A DNA stretch of 64,000 nt from Pseudomonas gingeri (lineage in GTDB: Bacteria; Pseudomonadota; Gammaproteobacteria; Pseudomonadales; Pseudomonadaceae). Made by a program: the position numbers and the translations under genes. Shown here piece by piece: positions 27,322 through 36,152 of the stretch; position 1 is the first letter of the stretch; each line of letters opens with the position of its first letter. The stretch covers positions 1 to 64,000 of the forward strand of contig NZ_JACAQA010000007.1 in assembly GCF_013385425.1 (NCBI RefSeq), given 5' to 3'. The notes under the pieces are model-generated. The model had not been told where the DNA came from and made no database searches. It saw only the letters and a list, made by a program, of their open reading frames with translations.

Positions 27322-27356
27322 AATGCGAATAGAAAACATGAAGGTTTATTCGCATT
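27322..27356. promoter_or_regulatory. TetR operator between tetR and O-methyltransferase gene
   Basis: A perfect inverted repeat, AATGCGAATA (27322-27331) / TATTCGCATT (27347-27356), with a 15-bp spacer lies 14 bp upstream of the TetR start and 34 bp upstream of the methyltransferase start. Size and symmetry suit a TetR dimer pair controlling both genes. Confidence 0.7.
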
Positions 27357-27389
27357 ATAAACCCTCACCGACCCCACTTGGAAAATCCC

Positions 27390-28052
27390 ATGAAAACCCT
27401 GACCCAAGCCCCCCTCGCGCCCCTGCTCGACCGCCTGTTCGCCGAGGCCGATGAAACCTGGCCAACCCTCGTCGCCGCCGGCAATATCTCGGAAGAAGAG
27501 CGCGTGCGCCTGATGCGCAGCAAGACCGACTACCTCGAGTTCTATACCCGCCTGAAGGATTTTCCCCTGGCGGTCTCGCGAGAGACCGGGACACTCCTGT
27601 ATATGCTGGCGCGCAGTTGCACGGCACGGACCATTGTCGAATTCGGCACCTCGTTCGGCCTCTCGACCCTGCACCTCGCCGCCGCCCTGCGGGACAATGG
27701 CGGCGGCCGCTTGATCACCAGCGAATTCGAGCCATCCAAGGTGCTACGGGCACGGAACAACCTGGCGCTCGGCGGGCTGCTCGACCTGGTGGATATCCGC
27801 GAGGGCGATGCCTTGCAAACCCTCAGTGTCGACCTTCCGGAAAGCATCGACCTGGTCCTGCTCGACGGTGCCAAGGCGCTCTACCCCGAGATCCTCGGCC
27901 TGCTGCAGAGCCGCCTGCGGCCTGGCGCGCTTATCATCGCCGACAATGCCGACCATAGCCCCGAGTACCTGGCACGGGTGCGCAATCCTGCCGAGGGTTA
28001 CCTGTCCACGCCGTTCGCCGAAGACGTCGAACTGTCCATGTGGCAGGGCTGA
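27390..28052 (+). CDS. Class I SAM-dependent O-methyltransferase
   Basis: A 220-residue methyltransferase of the O-methyltransferase/CmcI type: the SAM-binding motif VEFGTSFGLSTLHLAAAL, the acidic loop LITSEFEPSKVLRARNNLAL and the metal/catalytic loop IDLVLLDGAKALYPEI. Family members methylate hydroxyls of small catechol-like or antibiotic substrates; the actual substrate is unknown. ATG at 27390 (MKTLTQAPLAPLLD) is preferred to the in-frame TTG at 27378. It is controlled most likely by the divergent TetR protein through the palindrome in the gap. Confidence 0.88.
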   Translation: MKTLTQAPLAPLLDRLFAEADETWPTLVAAGNISEEERVRLMRSKTDYLEFYTRLKDFPLAVSRETGTLLYMLARSCTARTIVEFGTSFGLSTLHLAAALRDNGGGRLITSEFEPSKVLRARNNLALGGLLDLVDIREGDALQTLSVDLPESIDLVLLDGAKALYPEILGLLQSRLRPGALIIADNADHSPEYLARVRNPAEGYLSTPFAEDVELSMWQG

Positions 28053-28188
28053 GCCAATCGGGGGGGGGCTTGCGGAAACGGATAGACCGGCTTGTCTTCC
28101 TGTCTCAGGATCGTCATCCGCCTGAACGATTCAGTGGCTATGCTGGTCAAGTTATTTCCTGCCCCATGAAACCCAAGGTGACGACGCC

Positions 28189-29256
28189 ATGACCAAGACG
28201 TATAGCTACGCGGCCCAAAATCCCAAGGATTCACTCAAGCCTTTCACCTTCGAACGTCGCGCTCCCGGCGCCGATGATGTGCAGATCGAGATCCTCTACT
28301 GCGGCGTCTGCCACTCCGACCTGCACACCGCGCGCAATGAATGGCACAACACCTTGTACCCGTCGGTACCGGGGCATGAAATTGTCGGCCGGGTTACCGC
28401 GATCGGTGCCAATGTCAGCAAATTCAAGGTCGGCGACCTGGCCGGTGTCGGCTGCATGGTCGACAGCTGCCAGCACTGTGCATCCTGCGTCGAAGGTGAA
28501 GAGCAATATTGCGAGAGCGGCTTCACCGGCACCTACAACGGCCCGGTGTTCGGCGGTGAAAACACCTATGGCGGTTATTCGGACAATATCGTCGTCAAGG
28601 AAAAGTTCGTCCTGCGCATTTCCCACGGTGAAGCCAATCTGGCAGCCGTCGCGCCGCTGCTGTGTGCCGGCATCACCACCTATTCGCCGCTGCACCATTG
28701 GAAAGTCGGTCCTGGCAAAAAAGTCGGGGTGGTCGGTCTCGGCGGCCTGGGGCACATGGCGGTGAAAATCGCCCATGCCATGGGCGCGCATGTGGTGCTG
28801 TTCACCACCTCGCCGAACAAGCGCGAAGACGGCCTGCGCCTGGGCGCCGATGAAGTCGTGGTGTCGAAGAACCCGGATGAAATGGCCGCGTTCGCCAACA
28901 CCCTGGACTTCATCCTCAACACCGTGGCCGCGCCCCACGACCTGGACGCCTTCCTCGCCCTGCTCAGGCGCGACGGCACCATGACCCTGGTCGGCGCCCC
29001 CGACAGTCCGCACCCTTCGCCTTCGGTGTTCAACCTGATCTTCAAGCGCCGCAGCCTCGCCGGTTCCCTGATCGGCGGCATCCAGGAAACCCAGGACATG
29101 CTGGACTTCTGCGCCAGGCACGGGCTGGTCTCGGATATCGAGATGATCGATATCCAGGACATCAACGAAGCCTATGGCCGCATGCTCAAGGGCGACGTCA
29201 AATACCGTTTCGTGATTGACATCAAGAGCCTGAAGAAAGAAGCCAACGCGGCCTGA
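28189..29256 (+). CDS. Zinc-dependent NADP aldehyde reductase / alcohol dehydrogenase (YahK/CAD type)
   Basis: A 355-residue medium-chain dehydrogenase. Catalytic zinc ligands appear in CGVCHSD and PGHEIVG, the structural-zinc lobe in GCMVDSCQHCASC with a fourth Cys in EEQYCES, and the Rossmann motif in VGVVGLGGLGHMAVKIAHA. The family (E. coli YahK, plant cinnamyl alcohol dehydrogenases) reduces aldehydes with NADPH. AAGGTGA precedes the ATG at 28189. It stands 136 bp after the methyltransferase and has its own promoter region. A strong hairpin follows. Confidence 0.93.
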   Translation: MTKTYSYAAQNPKDSLKPFTFERRAPGADDVQIEILYCGVCHSDLHTARNEWHNTLYPSVPGHEIVGRVTAIGANVSKFKVGDLAGVGCMVDSCQHCASCVEGEEQYCESGFTGTYNGPVFGGENTYGGYSDNIVVKEKFVLRISHGEANLAAVAPLLCAGITTYSPLHHWKVGPGKKVGVVGLGGLGHMAVKIAHAMGAHVVLFTTSPNKREDGLRLGADEVVVSKNPDEMAAFANTLDFILNTVAAPHDLDAFLALLRRDGTMTLVGAPDSPHPSPSVFNLIFKRRSLAGSLIGGIQETQDMLDFCARHGLVSDIEMIDIQDINEAYGRMLKGDVKYRFVIDIKSLKKEANAA

Positions 29257-29278
29257 TCGAGCCCTTCCTCCCGGCACC

Positions 29279-29309
29279 GCGATGACAGCGCCGGGCGCGC
29301 TGTCATCGC
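29279..29309 (+). terminator. 13-bp perfect hairpin after the aldehyde reductase gene
   Basis: GCGATGACAGCGC (29279-29291) pairs perfectly with GCGCTGTCATCGC (29297-29309) across a 5-nt loop, 22 bp past the stop. A second small hairpin, CGGCTT/AAGCCG, follows at once. There is no U-tract. The remaining 29325-29469 holds no gene I can support. Confidence 0.55.
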
Positions 29310-29469
29310 CGGCTTCCGAAGCCGACTATCCACTCCTGAACCTGGTGAGGTACTGTAGGACCACGACGCGTGATCCATCGGTGGCTGCAAGAGCGAAAGC
29401 GAATGCCGGTGGCTAAGCAAGACAGGGTTGAACCGAAAGGCAAATCCCTAAATTCAAGATGAGATCAGA

Positions 29470-29919
29470 ATGTTCAAGAAAGCTGTTTTTTGCCTGTCCC
29501 TCCTGGCAACTGCAAGTTCCGCCTACGCCAACGACGCCATTGCCTACAAAGACGAGTTCGAGAACCAATACAGTCAGTGCATTGAAAACAAGTTGGCCTC
29601 GGATTGCTGGAGCAAGGCTTTTTCCGGACACTTTGACAAGTGGCAAACCAAGGAGAAGGATCTCATCTCCAAAAGCCAGAACACACTTTCCGCCTGGCTC
29701 GGGAAACATGAAATATACAAAATACACTTGACCCCCAAAGAGACCAAAGGTGAAGTGTTTGAAAACAGAGCCTATCTGATCGAACGCGATGACGGGCAAT
29801 TAATCGGTATTCATATCGGTTTCAGGCAGGTGCAAGGCCAGTGGTACGTGTCTGAACTCCTGGTCAATGCCGACGACGCCTTTATCAGATCCATACTGGA
29901 TATGCCCAAGATAAAATAA
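29470..29919 (+). CDS. Exported protein of unknown function
   Basis: A 149-residue protein with a Sec signal peptide (MFKKAVFCLSLLATASSAYA, cleavage before NDAIAYKD). The mature part has a Cys pair (QCIENKLASDCW) that could form a disulfide, a charged helix and a C-terminal beta-rich part (GQLIGIHIGFRQVQGQWYVS). Codon composition is more A/T-rich than its neighbours, suggesting recent acquisition. It is not part of an evident operon. I do not recognise the family. Confidence 0.75.
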   Translation: MFKKAVFCLSLLATASSAYANDAIAYKDEFENQYSQCIENKLASDCWSKAFSGHFDKWQTKEKDLISKSQNTLSAWLGKHEIYKIHLTPKETKGEVFENRAYLIERDDGQLIGIHIGFRQVQGQWYVSELLVNADDAFIRSILDMPKIK

Positions 29920-30257
29920 GGCGGAAAAACAGGCCCCGTATGACGTGCAGCATGGGCAATCCGCACTGCACCTTCTTTCGCCGTGGCCTTCTGGACGATA
30001 CCGTCGAGGTGGAATGTGACGGTGGAACGGTGCATGGTCCTGACCGGATCGGTTGAACCGATTTGCTCCGGAACCATTGCGAGCCATTTTCTGCAGGCCC
30101 AGGTCCCTCTACTGATCATAGGGGCAAACACAATACCTGTGGGAGCAACTGTCTTGAGCGTTTTTTTGAAAGTCATTTCAACGGACGGTCAAGCTCCCCC
30201 AGTTCCAGGCCATGCAATTTCTTAAGGAAATAACCGCAGCCATATTAGACGACGTGC
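29920..30257. other. 338-bp gap without supportable gene
   Basis: Open frames exist on both strands but show neither good ribosome sites nor recognisable protein features. A CCTGTGGGAGCAACTGTC stretch near 30136 resembles the tail of a degenerate pseudomonad REP element. Confidence 0.35.
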
Positions 30258-30587
30258 TCAGTCCACAATAAACAACTTGGCCCCGTTGGTAGTGGATGAA
30301 CGATGCCCCTCGTTATTGTTGCCGACCTGATAGCTCATCCCCGCAGCCAGTGTAAACCGACGGCCATCTTCCAGCTCCGTGTCCAACTCACCCTCCAGGC
30401 ACAGCAGGATATGCCCTCTCCAGCACCAGTGGTCGGCCAGGTATCCGGGACTGTACTCGACCATCCGCACACGGGTAGCGCCAAACTGACAGGTCCGCCA
30501 ATAGGCGGTGCCTGTCTGGCCCGGATGGGCGACGGGCTCGATAGTCGACCAATCAGTCGTACCGAAGGGGATAGCAGTCAGGTCCAT
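30258..30587 (-). CDS. DHCW-motif cupin protein
   Basis: A 109-residue single-domain cupin. The segment ADHWCWRGHILLCLEGELDT carries the DHWCW motif from which the DHCW cupin family takes its name, and SYQVGNNNEGHRSST supplies the second cupin motif histidine. These proteins are small beta-barrels of unknown activity, possibly metal-binding. ATG at 30587 (MDLTAIPFGTTDW) is chosen because AGGA lies 8 nt upstream; an upstream start at 30617 would add 10 residues. Monocistronic. Confidence 0.85.
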   Translation of the reverse strand: MDLTAIPFGTTDWSTIEPVAHPGQTGTAYWRTCQFGATRVRMVEYSPGYLADHWCWRGHILLCLEGELDTELEDGRRFTLAAGMSYQVGNNNEGHRSSTTNGAKLFIVD

Positions 30588-30721
30588 GGAGCCGTTCCTT
30601 GCCGAGAAGAGCCTCAAACTCTATCAAGCCACCAGGGCGCCAGATAGATACAGATGAACAGGATCGCAGGCATACGCACCTCGAATACTGACGAGACACG
30701 AAACCTGTAAAGGCTCATTCA

Positions 30722-30883
30722 TCATCCCTTCTGGCGACTTTCCGTCCGCGCCCTTTTAGCCGCCACAAAAGCGACGATCTCTTCAACCTCCCGGGGTGTC
30801 AGGGTTCTCTTCAAGTACAACTGCGCAACCTCGCACATCCGCTGGACCTCCAGGGCTTCATCGTTATCCGGTGTATTGGCCAT
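30722..30883 (-). CDS. Small uncharacterised ORF, 53 residues
   Basis: A short reading frame starting ATG at 30883 (or the adjacent ATG at 30886), with AGGAG 6 nt before the inner Met. The product starts MANTPDNDEALEVQRM and continues through YLKRTLTPREVEEIVAFVAA to a basic tail. It is strongly helical and charged, soluble, without signal peptide. It lies downstream of the DUF3604 gene on the same strand, about 100 bp after it. The good ribosome site and protein-like composition are the only support. Function unknown. Confidence 0.5.
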   Translation of the reverse strand: MANTPDNDEALEVQRMCEVAQLYLKRTLTPREVEEIVAFVAAKRARTESRQKG

Positions 30884-30943
30884 CATCCGCTCCTGAGTCC
30901 AGCATCCTCGCGATGCCCAAACAGATACCCTGTTTCAACCCAA

Positions 30944-30969
30944 GGCGCCAGCCCTGGATGGTTGGCGCC
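30944..30969 (-). terminator. Hairpin after DUF3604 gene
   Basis: GGCGCCA (30944-30950) pairs with TGGCGCC (30963-30969), 19 bp beyond the DUF3604 stop on the minus strand. The U-tract is poor. Confidence 0.4.
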
Positions 30970-30987
30970 CTGCGCTTCCTGGCCGGC

Positions 30988-33357
30988 CTACACCGTCAAA
31001 AACAACGCCGAAGTCCAGACCCTCGACTGATCCCGCTGCCGCGCACAGATAAACAACGGATGCTCACGCCCCGCCTCCAACCGCAACGCCGCCAGCTCGA
31101 TCCGCCCTTGCACCTCTCGCGGCAACAACGCGTCGGTTGTCCGCTCCAGGGACACCTTCAACTCCGCCCCCGGCAGTTCCTCGATTACCTGCCCCTGGGC
31201 CAGCAGTTGCTCACCGGACAACTCCATCAGCACCGTCGGCGCATGCACATAAGGTTGTGGCTCGGAGGGGTCGCCGACCTTGATGTAATTATCGATACGG
31301 CTGTGAATCTGCAAGGTCGCCCCCGCCAGTTGCGACAGATCGATCTCGATGCTGTCGGTATCACCATTGGTATCGGTGCGAAACGCCAGTGTCGTTGCAT
31401 CCTTGCGCCACACGGTCTGTTCGGGATGATCGAGACCCAATGCGCGGAAGCCCTTGATCACCGCGCCAGTGACCCGGATCTCACCCGTCCAGTAGGCACC
31501 GCGATAACGGTCCTTGATCCGTGCACCACCCAACCGCAGGCGAATGCCGTGCCCCGAGAAACCCAGTTCCTCATGCAGGTTGCGCGACCAGACCCGCTGC
31601 TCGCCGTCGAACAACTCGACCTGCTCCCAACCCGCCTCCCCCAGCAAGCGATAATCCAGGCTCGCATCCGCCCGTGCAGTGAACACCTCACCCATAAAGT
31701 GCGCACCCTGGCGCAGGCTGGCGAACGAGCGCTCGCCGGTGGTGGCAAAGGTACGACGGGCACGCAATGCCTTGCCGACGCTGTCACGGTCAAAACTGTC
31801 GGCGACCACCCCGGTCAGCCCGCCACGGGAACCGAACACCGCCGTGGCCGGCACACCGCCGCCGCAACGGCCCTGGTGTTCATCGCTGTTGGCGGCAGCC
31901 CCCACCCGATATCCACGTTGCAAGGCTTCGGCGTAGACCCAATGGAACTGCCCCCACGCCGAGCCCACTTCAATCAGACGTTCCAGCTCCGGATGATGCC
32001 AATCCAGGTTGCAACGACGCCCACCCACGTGCGGCATCATCAGATGGCCTTCGGGGTCCTTGGCATAGGCGGCATACAGCTCGTCCACCGGCCAGGCACC
32101 GGGCTTGATGGTCCCGGCAGTAAACTCGTTCCATTCGAAGGAACGAACCAATCGCCCCTGGTTGTCGAAAGGAAACTCCGGCTTTCGACCGTGCAGGAAC
32201 ACCACATTGCGGTCACCGCCGGCGCAGGAATTGCCGCACCATTCGGTCCCGGGATAGCAGACAAAGCGACCCGGCTCATTGAGCTCGTGGATCAACTTGA
32301 CCGCCTGGTCCCAGCGCTGCTCGGTGATATTGAAGTCGTTGGCGGTATAACCGAGCACATCGAGCCCGGCGACGTCACGGCCATAACTGAGATTGTACAA
32401 GGTGTCATTGGTGCCCACGGTGTCGTCGGAATGCACATGCAGGTCCGCATAGAGCGGACGCAATGCCGTACCCGCCGGGTCGACCGTCACAAAGGCCCGG
32501 GCCCCGCGCACAAACGCCCCCTGCACCTCCGCTGACAAGCGCCACTCGCCTACCGCGCCGAACTTCAACCCCTCAAGCCGGGCAATCGCCCAACCCTCGG
32601 CCGCCAGGCGGAACGGCTGTTGCCGCTGTTCGCCTTCAGGACCGGTCAGGGTCAATAGCCCTTCCAGTGGCAGCTGGCGACAGGTATTGCCCCAGGCATC
32701 GTCGACCCGCAGCAGCACGTCGAACGCTTCACCCGCGCTGACCAGCCGCGGCACGATCAGTTGCACGCTTTGCGCCGGTCCCGGGACGATATCCAGCAAC
32801 GGATCACCCGGCACTTCGGCAAACTTCGAGCTGCCCAGCGGGTCGATAAACAAGCGGAAACGGAAGTCCTTCTCGACGAAACTCTGCACCCGCGTACCCG
32901 CGCCGCCCTGGCGTCGGTCACCAAGGCGGATGACGATACGGTCGCCAGGATTGAGGTATCCGTCGACGATATCGATGATCACGGCTTTCTGGAACGGCCG
33001 CTCATGGCCCTTCTGGTCAAAGCGCACCTTGAGGTGCTGCACCGTGGCCTGGCTCTGCCCCGGCACCAATTCACCGGCCTGATATTCGGCACTGACGTAG
33101 TTGGGACCGGCCGGGTTCGAGGTCTGGAACAACGCCCAGTCGGAGTAGAACTTGAACGCCAGCTTCAACCAGGCACCGTCCGCCAAGCCGCTGCCACCGA
33201 CCTCGTAGACCAGGGTGATCTCGTCCCATTGGCCGGCCACCAGGGTCTGCCGATCACAGCTGATCGCCCCCAGGAAGGGGCGTTGCTTGTTGCGTTCATA
33301 CAGGCCTTGCGGGGCAATGTAGTGCCCGGCTTCGCGGGGATCGAACTGGTTACTCAC
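30988..33357 (-). CDS. DUF3604 protein with PHP-like metallohydrolase motifs
   Basis: A 789-residue soluble protein without signal peptide, in the DUF3604 family (function unassigned). Residues 1-300 form beta-sandwich-like modules. From about 302 a PHP-type metal set appears in order: LYADLHVHSDD (D305, H307, H309), PGTEW (E372), FLHGRKP (H390), MMPHVGG (H443) and ANSDEHQG (D492, H494). PHP-superfamily enzymes hydrolyse phosphoesters with two or three metals, so a cytoplasmic hydrolase is likely; the substrate is unknown. It is the last gene of an operon with an SsuABC/TauABC-type importer, 49 bp after the permease gene, and probably processes the imported compound. Confidence 0.85.
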   Translation of the reverse strand: MSNQFDPREAGHYIAPQGLYERNKQRPFLGAISCDRQTLVAGQWDEITLVYEVGGSGLADGAWLKLAFKFYSDWALFQTSNPAGPNYVSAEYQAGELVPGQSQATVQHLKVRFDQKGHERPFQKAVIIDIVDGYLNPGDRIVIRLGDRRQGGAGTRVQSFVEKDFRFRLFIDPLGSSKFAEVPGDPLLDIVPGPAQSVQLIVPRLVSAGEAFDVLLRVDDAWGNTCRQLPLEGLLTLTGPEGEQRQQPFRLAAEGWAIARLEGLKFGAVGEWRLSAEVQGAFVRGARAFVTVDPAGTALRPLYADLHVHSDDTVGTNDTLYNLSYGRDVAGLDVLGYTANDFNITEQRWDQAVKLIHELNEPGRFVCYPGTEWCGNSCAGGDRNVVFLHGRKPEFPFDNQGRLVRSFEWNEFTAGTIKPGAWPVDELYAAYAKDPEGHLMMPHVGGRRCNLDWHHPELERLIEVGSAWGQFHWVYAEALQRGYRVGAAANSDEHQGRCGGGVPATAVFGSRGGLTGVVADSFDRDSVGKALRARRTFATTGERSFASLRQGAHFMGEVFTARADASLDYRLLGEAGWEQVELFDGEQRVWSRNLHEELGFSGHGIRLRLGGARIKDRYRGAYWTGEIRVTGAVIKGFRALGLDHPEQTVWRKDATTLAFRTDTNGDTDSIEIDLSQLAGATLQIHSRIDNYIKVGDPSEPQPYVHAPTVLMELSGEQLLAQGQVIEELPGAELKVSLERTTDALLPREVQGRIELAALRLEAGREHPLFICARQRDQSRVWTSALFLTV

Positions 33358-33406
33358 ATGACACCTCGTATGGGTTCAGCGAAGGTTTGAAAGGGGCACC
33401 GGCGAC

Positions 33407-34156
33407 TTATTGCTCGCGCCATTGCTGGTAATGACGCTCGATGCGCCGGAACACAAAACTCTCCATCAGCCAGGCGGTCAGCCCGATCAGGACAATGCCC
33501 AGCAGCACCTGGCTGCTGTTGCCGATCTGGCCACCGGTGGAGACCATCCAGCCGATGCCCCGGGAGGCGCCGATCATTTCCGCCGCCACCAGCGCCCGCC
33601 AACCCTGGCTGAAGCCGATGCGCAGGGCCGCCGTGACAAACGGCAGCGAGGCCGGCAGGTAGACATGGGCCAGCAACTGCCAGGGGCTGGCCCCCAGCGT
33701 GCGGGCCGCGCGAACTTCCCCGCCGCGAATGCCCTGCACGCCCTCCTGGATCGTCACCGCCATGGGGAACACCGCGGCGATAAAGATCACCAGCACGATG
33801 GACACATAACCCAGGCCGAAGATGATCATGATCAGCGGCGCCCAGGCGATCGGCGGGATGGCCATGAACAGGCTGTTGAGTGGTGCGATAAAGTCACGCA
33901 AGCGCGAAGACAACCCACCCGCCGCCCCCAGCAGTACGGCGACAATCACCGCCGCGCAGAACCCGCCGAGCTCTTCCAGGACACTGGCTTGCAGGTGCTG
34001 CCAGAGCGAGCCGTCGCCCAACCAACGCAGGGCCTCGCGGGCGACGTCCCAGGGTTGCGGCAAAATGTAGGTGGGAAAACGACTGGCCAGGGCCACCCAG
34101 ATCAACAGCAGGAACGGCAGCGAGGCCCATCCCCAATTCGGTTTTGGCAAGGACAT
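33407..34156 (-). CDS. ABC transporter permease, sulfonate/nitrate/taurine type
   Basis: A 249-residue inner-membrane permease with about six TM helices, of the BPD_transp_1 family close to SsuC/TauC: N-terminal PFLLLIWVALASRF, then FMAIPPIAWAPLIMIIFGLG and the EAA-like cytoplasmic loop VRAARTLGASPWQLLAHVYL. It pairs with the ATPase and binding protein encoded upstream. It starts 8 bp after the binding-protein stop. It imports an unidentified small molecule; the organosulfur guess rests on family resemblance only. Confidence 0.92.
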   Translation of the reverse strand: MSLPKPNWGWASLPFLLLIWVALASRFPTYILPQPWDVAREALRWLGDGSLWQHLQASVLEELGGFCAAVIVAVLLGAAGGLSSRLRDFIAPLNSLFMAIPPIAWAPLIMIIFGLGYVSIVLVIFIAAVFPMAVTIQEGVQGIRGGEVRAARTLGASPWQLLAHVYLPASLPFVTAALRIGFSQGWRALVAAEMIGASRGIGWMVSTGGQIGNSSQVLLGIVLIGLTAWLMESFVFRRIERHYQQWREQ

Positions 34157-34164
34157 GGGCAGAC

Positions 34165-35166
34165 TCAGCGCGAAGCTTTTTCCAGGTAGGAGGTGTCGAC
34201 GATCTGCTCGGTCTTGAGCGTGGTGTCGATAAAACCCAGGTCATGGGAGTAGTTCATCAGGCGCTGGATAAACTGGATGTCCGTGGCCTCCAGGTCCGCC
34301 GACCACCCCAGCCGGGTACGGGCCTGGGCAACGATGGTTTCCGGGGCGATGGTCTTGCCGTCCGGCCCTTGCACCGCTTCAAGCTTGAATGCCTCGGCGA
34401 TGATCCGGTTCGACTCGTCAGGATGTTCGTTGAGAAAGGCAATGGCCTTGCGATGCGCGCGCAGCAGTTTGACCACGTCGTCCGGGCGTTCCTGCAAGGT
34501 TTTCGGCAGCGCGATCACCACGTACCAGGGGTACTGGGGCAAGGCCTGGTTGACATCGAACAGGACCCGGCTCGAACCCCGCAGCAAGGATTGGCTGACA
34601 AAGGGTTCCCAGGAGAACGCCGCATCGACAATGCCACGCTCCAGGGCCGCGTTCATATTGCCGGGGGGCATGTCGATAATATCGAGATCATGGTCAGGGT
34701 TGAGCCCGGCTTTTTCCTTGAGCACATAGCCGCGCAGCAGCACGTCCATGCCGCTGCCCTTCTTCACCCCGGCAAGTTTTTTACCCTTGAGCTCGGCCAG
34801 GGCGTTGATCGGGCTTTTGCTGTCGACGATCACCGCCGCCTGGCCGTAATTGACCTTGGCCAGGATCCGGCTCTGCAAGCCTCGGGAAAACCACTGGTAC
34901 ACCGGTGGCGTACCGACATAGGCCACGTCCAGCTCACCGGCCGCCAGCGCTTGCTGGATCACCGGACCATCACCCAGCGCCCGGAGATCCACGTTCAGGC
35001 CTTCGTCACGGTAGTACCCCTCCTTGTCCGCGATCAATGCCGGGGCGTTGGCCATGGCGAAGACATACCCCACCCGTAGCGGCTTGGCTTCCCCAGCGAC
35101 GGCCAATGAACTGCCGGCCATGGCGGCAACCGACAATGAAAGGGCAAGCAGCGTACGTTTGATCAT
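34165..35166 (-). CDS. ABC transporter substrate-binding protein, SsuA/TauA-like
   Basis: A 333-residue periplasmic binding protein. Signal peptide MIKRTLLALSLSVAAMAGSS ends near AVA-GEAKPL; the mature part begins LRVGYVFAMANAPALIADKE, followed by AALAAGELDVAYVGTPPVYQ, KLAGVKKGSGMDVLLRGYVL and GIVDAAFSWEPFVSQS, the NMT1/SsuA fold. Its start overlaps the ATPase stop by 4 bp (ATGA), which suggests translational coupling. Ligand unknown; the family binds alkanesulfonates, taurine, nitrate, or thiamine precursors. Confidence 0.92.
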   Translation of the reverse strand: MIKRTLLALSLSVAAMAGSSLAVAGEAKPLRVGYVFAMANAPALIADKEGYYRDEGLNVDLRALGDGPVIQQALAAGELDVAYVGTPPVYQWFSRGLQSRILAKVNYGQAAVIVDSKSPINALAELKGKKLAGVKKGSGMDVLLRGYVLKEKAGLNPDHDLDIIDMPPGNMNAALERGIVDAAFSWEPFVSQSLLRGSSRVLFDVNQALPQYPWYVVIALPKTLQERPDDVVKLLRAHRKAIAFLNEHPDESNRIIAEAFKLEAVQGPDGKTIAPETIVAQARTRLGWSADLEATDIQFIQRLMNYSHDLGFIDTTLKTEQIVDTSYLEKASR

Positions 35167-36011
35167 TGGATCGACTCGAGTTCAAGGCAGGGAGAGGGAG
35201 AGGAAACACGGGCCTCGGACAGCGCCATGACCTGGGAAATACGCTCCATCAGTTCATTGCGGTAATCGAGGAAAGCCGGCAGGCGGCGGGTTTTCAGATT
35301 GGAGCGTGGCCGTGGCAGCTGGATCTTCAGTTCGCTGTGAATACCGCCCGGGGCAATATTGAGGACGATGACCCGGTCCGCCAGGAACACCGCTTCGTCG
35401 ATGTCATGGGTAATGAACAATACGGTCTGGCCCAGTTCGGCCCAGATGCGCAGGGTTTCTTCATTCATGTGGTTACGGCTGATGGCATCCAGTGCGGCGA
35501 ACGGCTCATCCATCAGCAAGACCTCCGGCTCCAGCGCCAGGGTACGAGCCAGCGAGACCCGTTGCTGCATCCCGCCGGAAAGCTGATGGGGCAAACGTTG
35601 CGCGGCCTGCTCCAAGCCGACGAGGCGCAGGTACTGCATGGCCTGTTCGCGCTGCTGCGACTCGCTGCTATCAGCGGCCATGCGCAAGCCGAAACGGACA
35701 TTTTCCAGGGCTGTCAGCCAGGGAAACAACTGCGGCGACTGAAACACATAACCCAACTCCGAACGCTCCGGACTCACCGTGGCCTGGTTCAAACGGATCT
35801 GCCCCGCCTGCGGTCGGACAAACCCCGACAACAGGTTCAGCAAGGTGGTCTTGCCACAGCCGGACGGCCCGAGAATTGCGACAAACTCACCGGGGGCGGC
35901 ACTGAGACTGAAGGAGGAAAACACCCGATGACCATTGGGGTAGCTGAAGCTGATCTGCTCGACGCTCAATGCATCGGCTGGCTGCGGCGCACGAAGGAGG
36001 TTTTCTGGCAT
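35163..36011 (-). CDS. ABC transporter ATPase, SsuB/TauB-like
   Basis: A 282-residue ABC ATPase with Walker A GPSGCGKTTL, Q-loop YVFQSPQLFPWLT, signature LSGGMQQRVSLARTLA, Walker B VLLMDEPFAALD and H-loop LFITHDIDEAV. First gene of the importer-DUF3604 operon. The frame opens at ATG 36053, but a probable -10 (TATTAT on the minus strand, 36052-36057, 17 bp after TTGGGA) overlaps that codon, so the transcript should start downstream of it. The ATG at 36011 (MPENLLRAPQPAD) is therefore preferred. Neither start has a strong ribosome site. Confidence 0.9.
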   Translation of the reverse strand: MPENLLRAPQPADALSVEQISFSYPNGHRVFSSFSLSAAPGEFVAILGPSGCGKTTLLNLLSGFVRPQAGQIRLNQATVSPERSELGYVFQSPQLFPWLTALENVRFGLRMAADSSESQQREQAMQYLRLVGLEQAAQRLPHQLSGGMQQRVSLARTLALEPEVLLMDEPFAALDAISRNHMNEETLRIWAELGQTVLFITHDIDEAVFLADRVIVLNIAPGGIHSELKIQLPRPRSNLKTRRLPAFLDYRNELMERISQVMALSEARVSSPSPCLELESIQ

Positions 36012-36051
36012 GGCAAGTGTCGTCAGGTCGTCTACAATGGGAATACCTGAC

Positions 36052-36080
36052 ATAATACGTATTAATACAAGTCATCCCAA
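36052..36080. promoter_or_regulatory. Overlapping palindromes and promoter between ABC operon and GntR gene
   Basis: TAATACGTATTA (36053-36064) and GTATTAATAC (36059-36068) are overlapping perfect palindromes. The second fits the GT-N-TA-N-AC style of HutC-subfamily GntR operators. They cover the -10 (TATTAT, minus strand) of a promoter with TTGGGA 17 bp upstream driving the ABC/DUF3604 operon. This is a likely binding site for the divergent GntR protein. Confidence 0.55.
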
Positions 36081-36152
36081 TAACCGATTTTTATAACCTT
36101 AGAAGTGAAGGCTCCGCCGGGCGCCAGGCTTCTCAGATCACGGAACCCCGCA

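Noticed and set aside
29811..30176. Minus-strand 121-residue frame overlapping the exported protein gene
   Set aside because: Antisense to a better-supported gene and no protein-like features or ribosome site in the gap portion.
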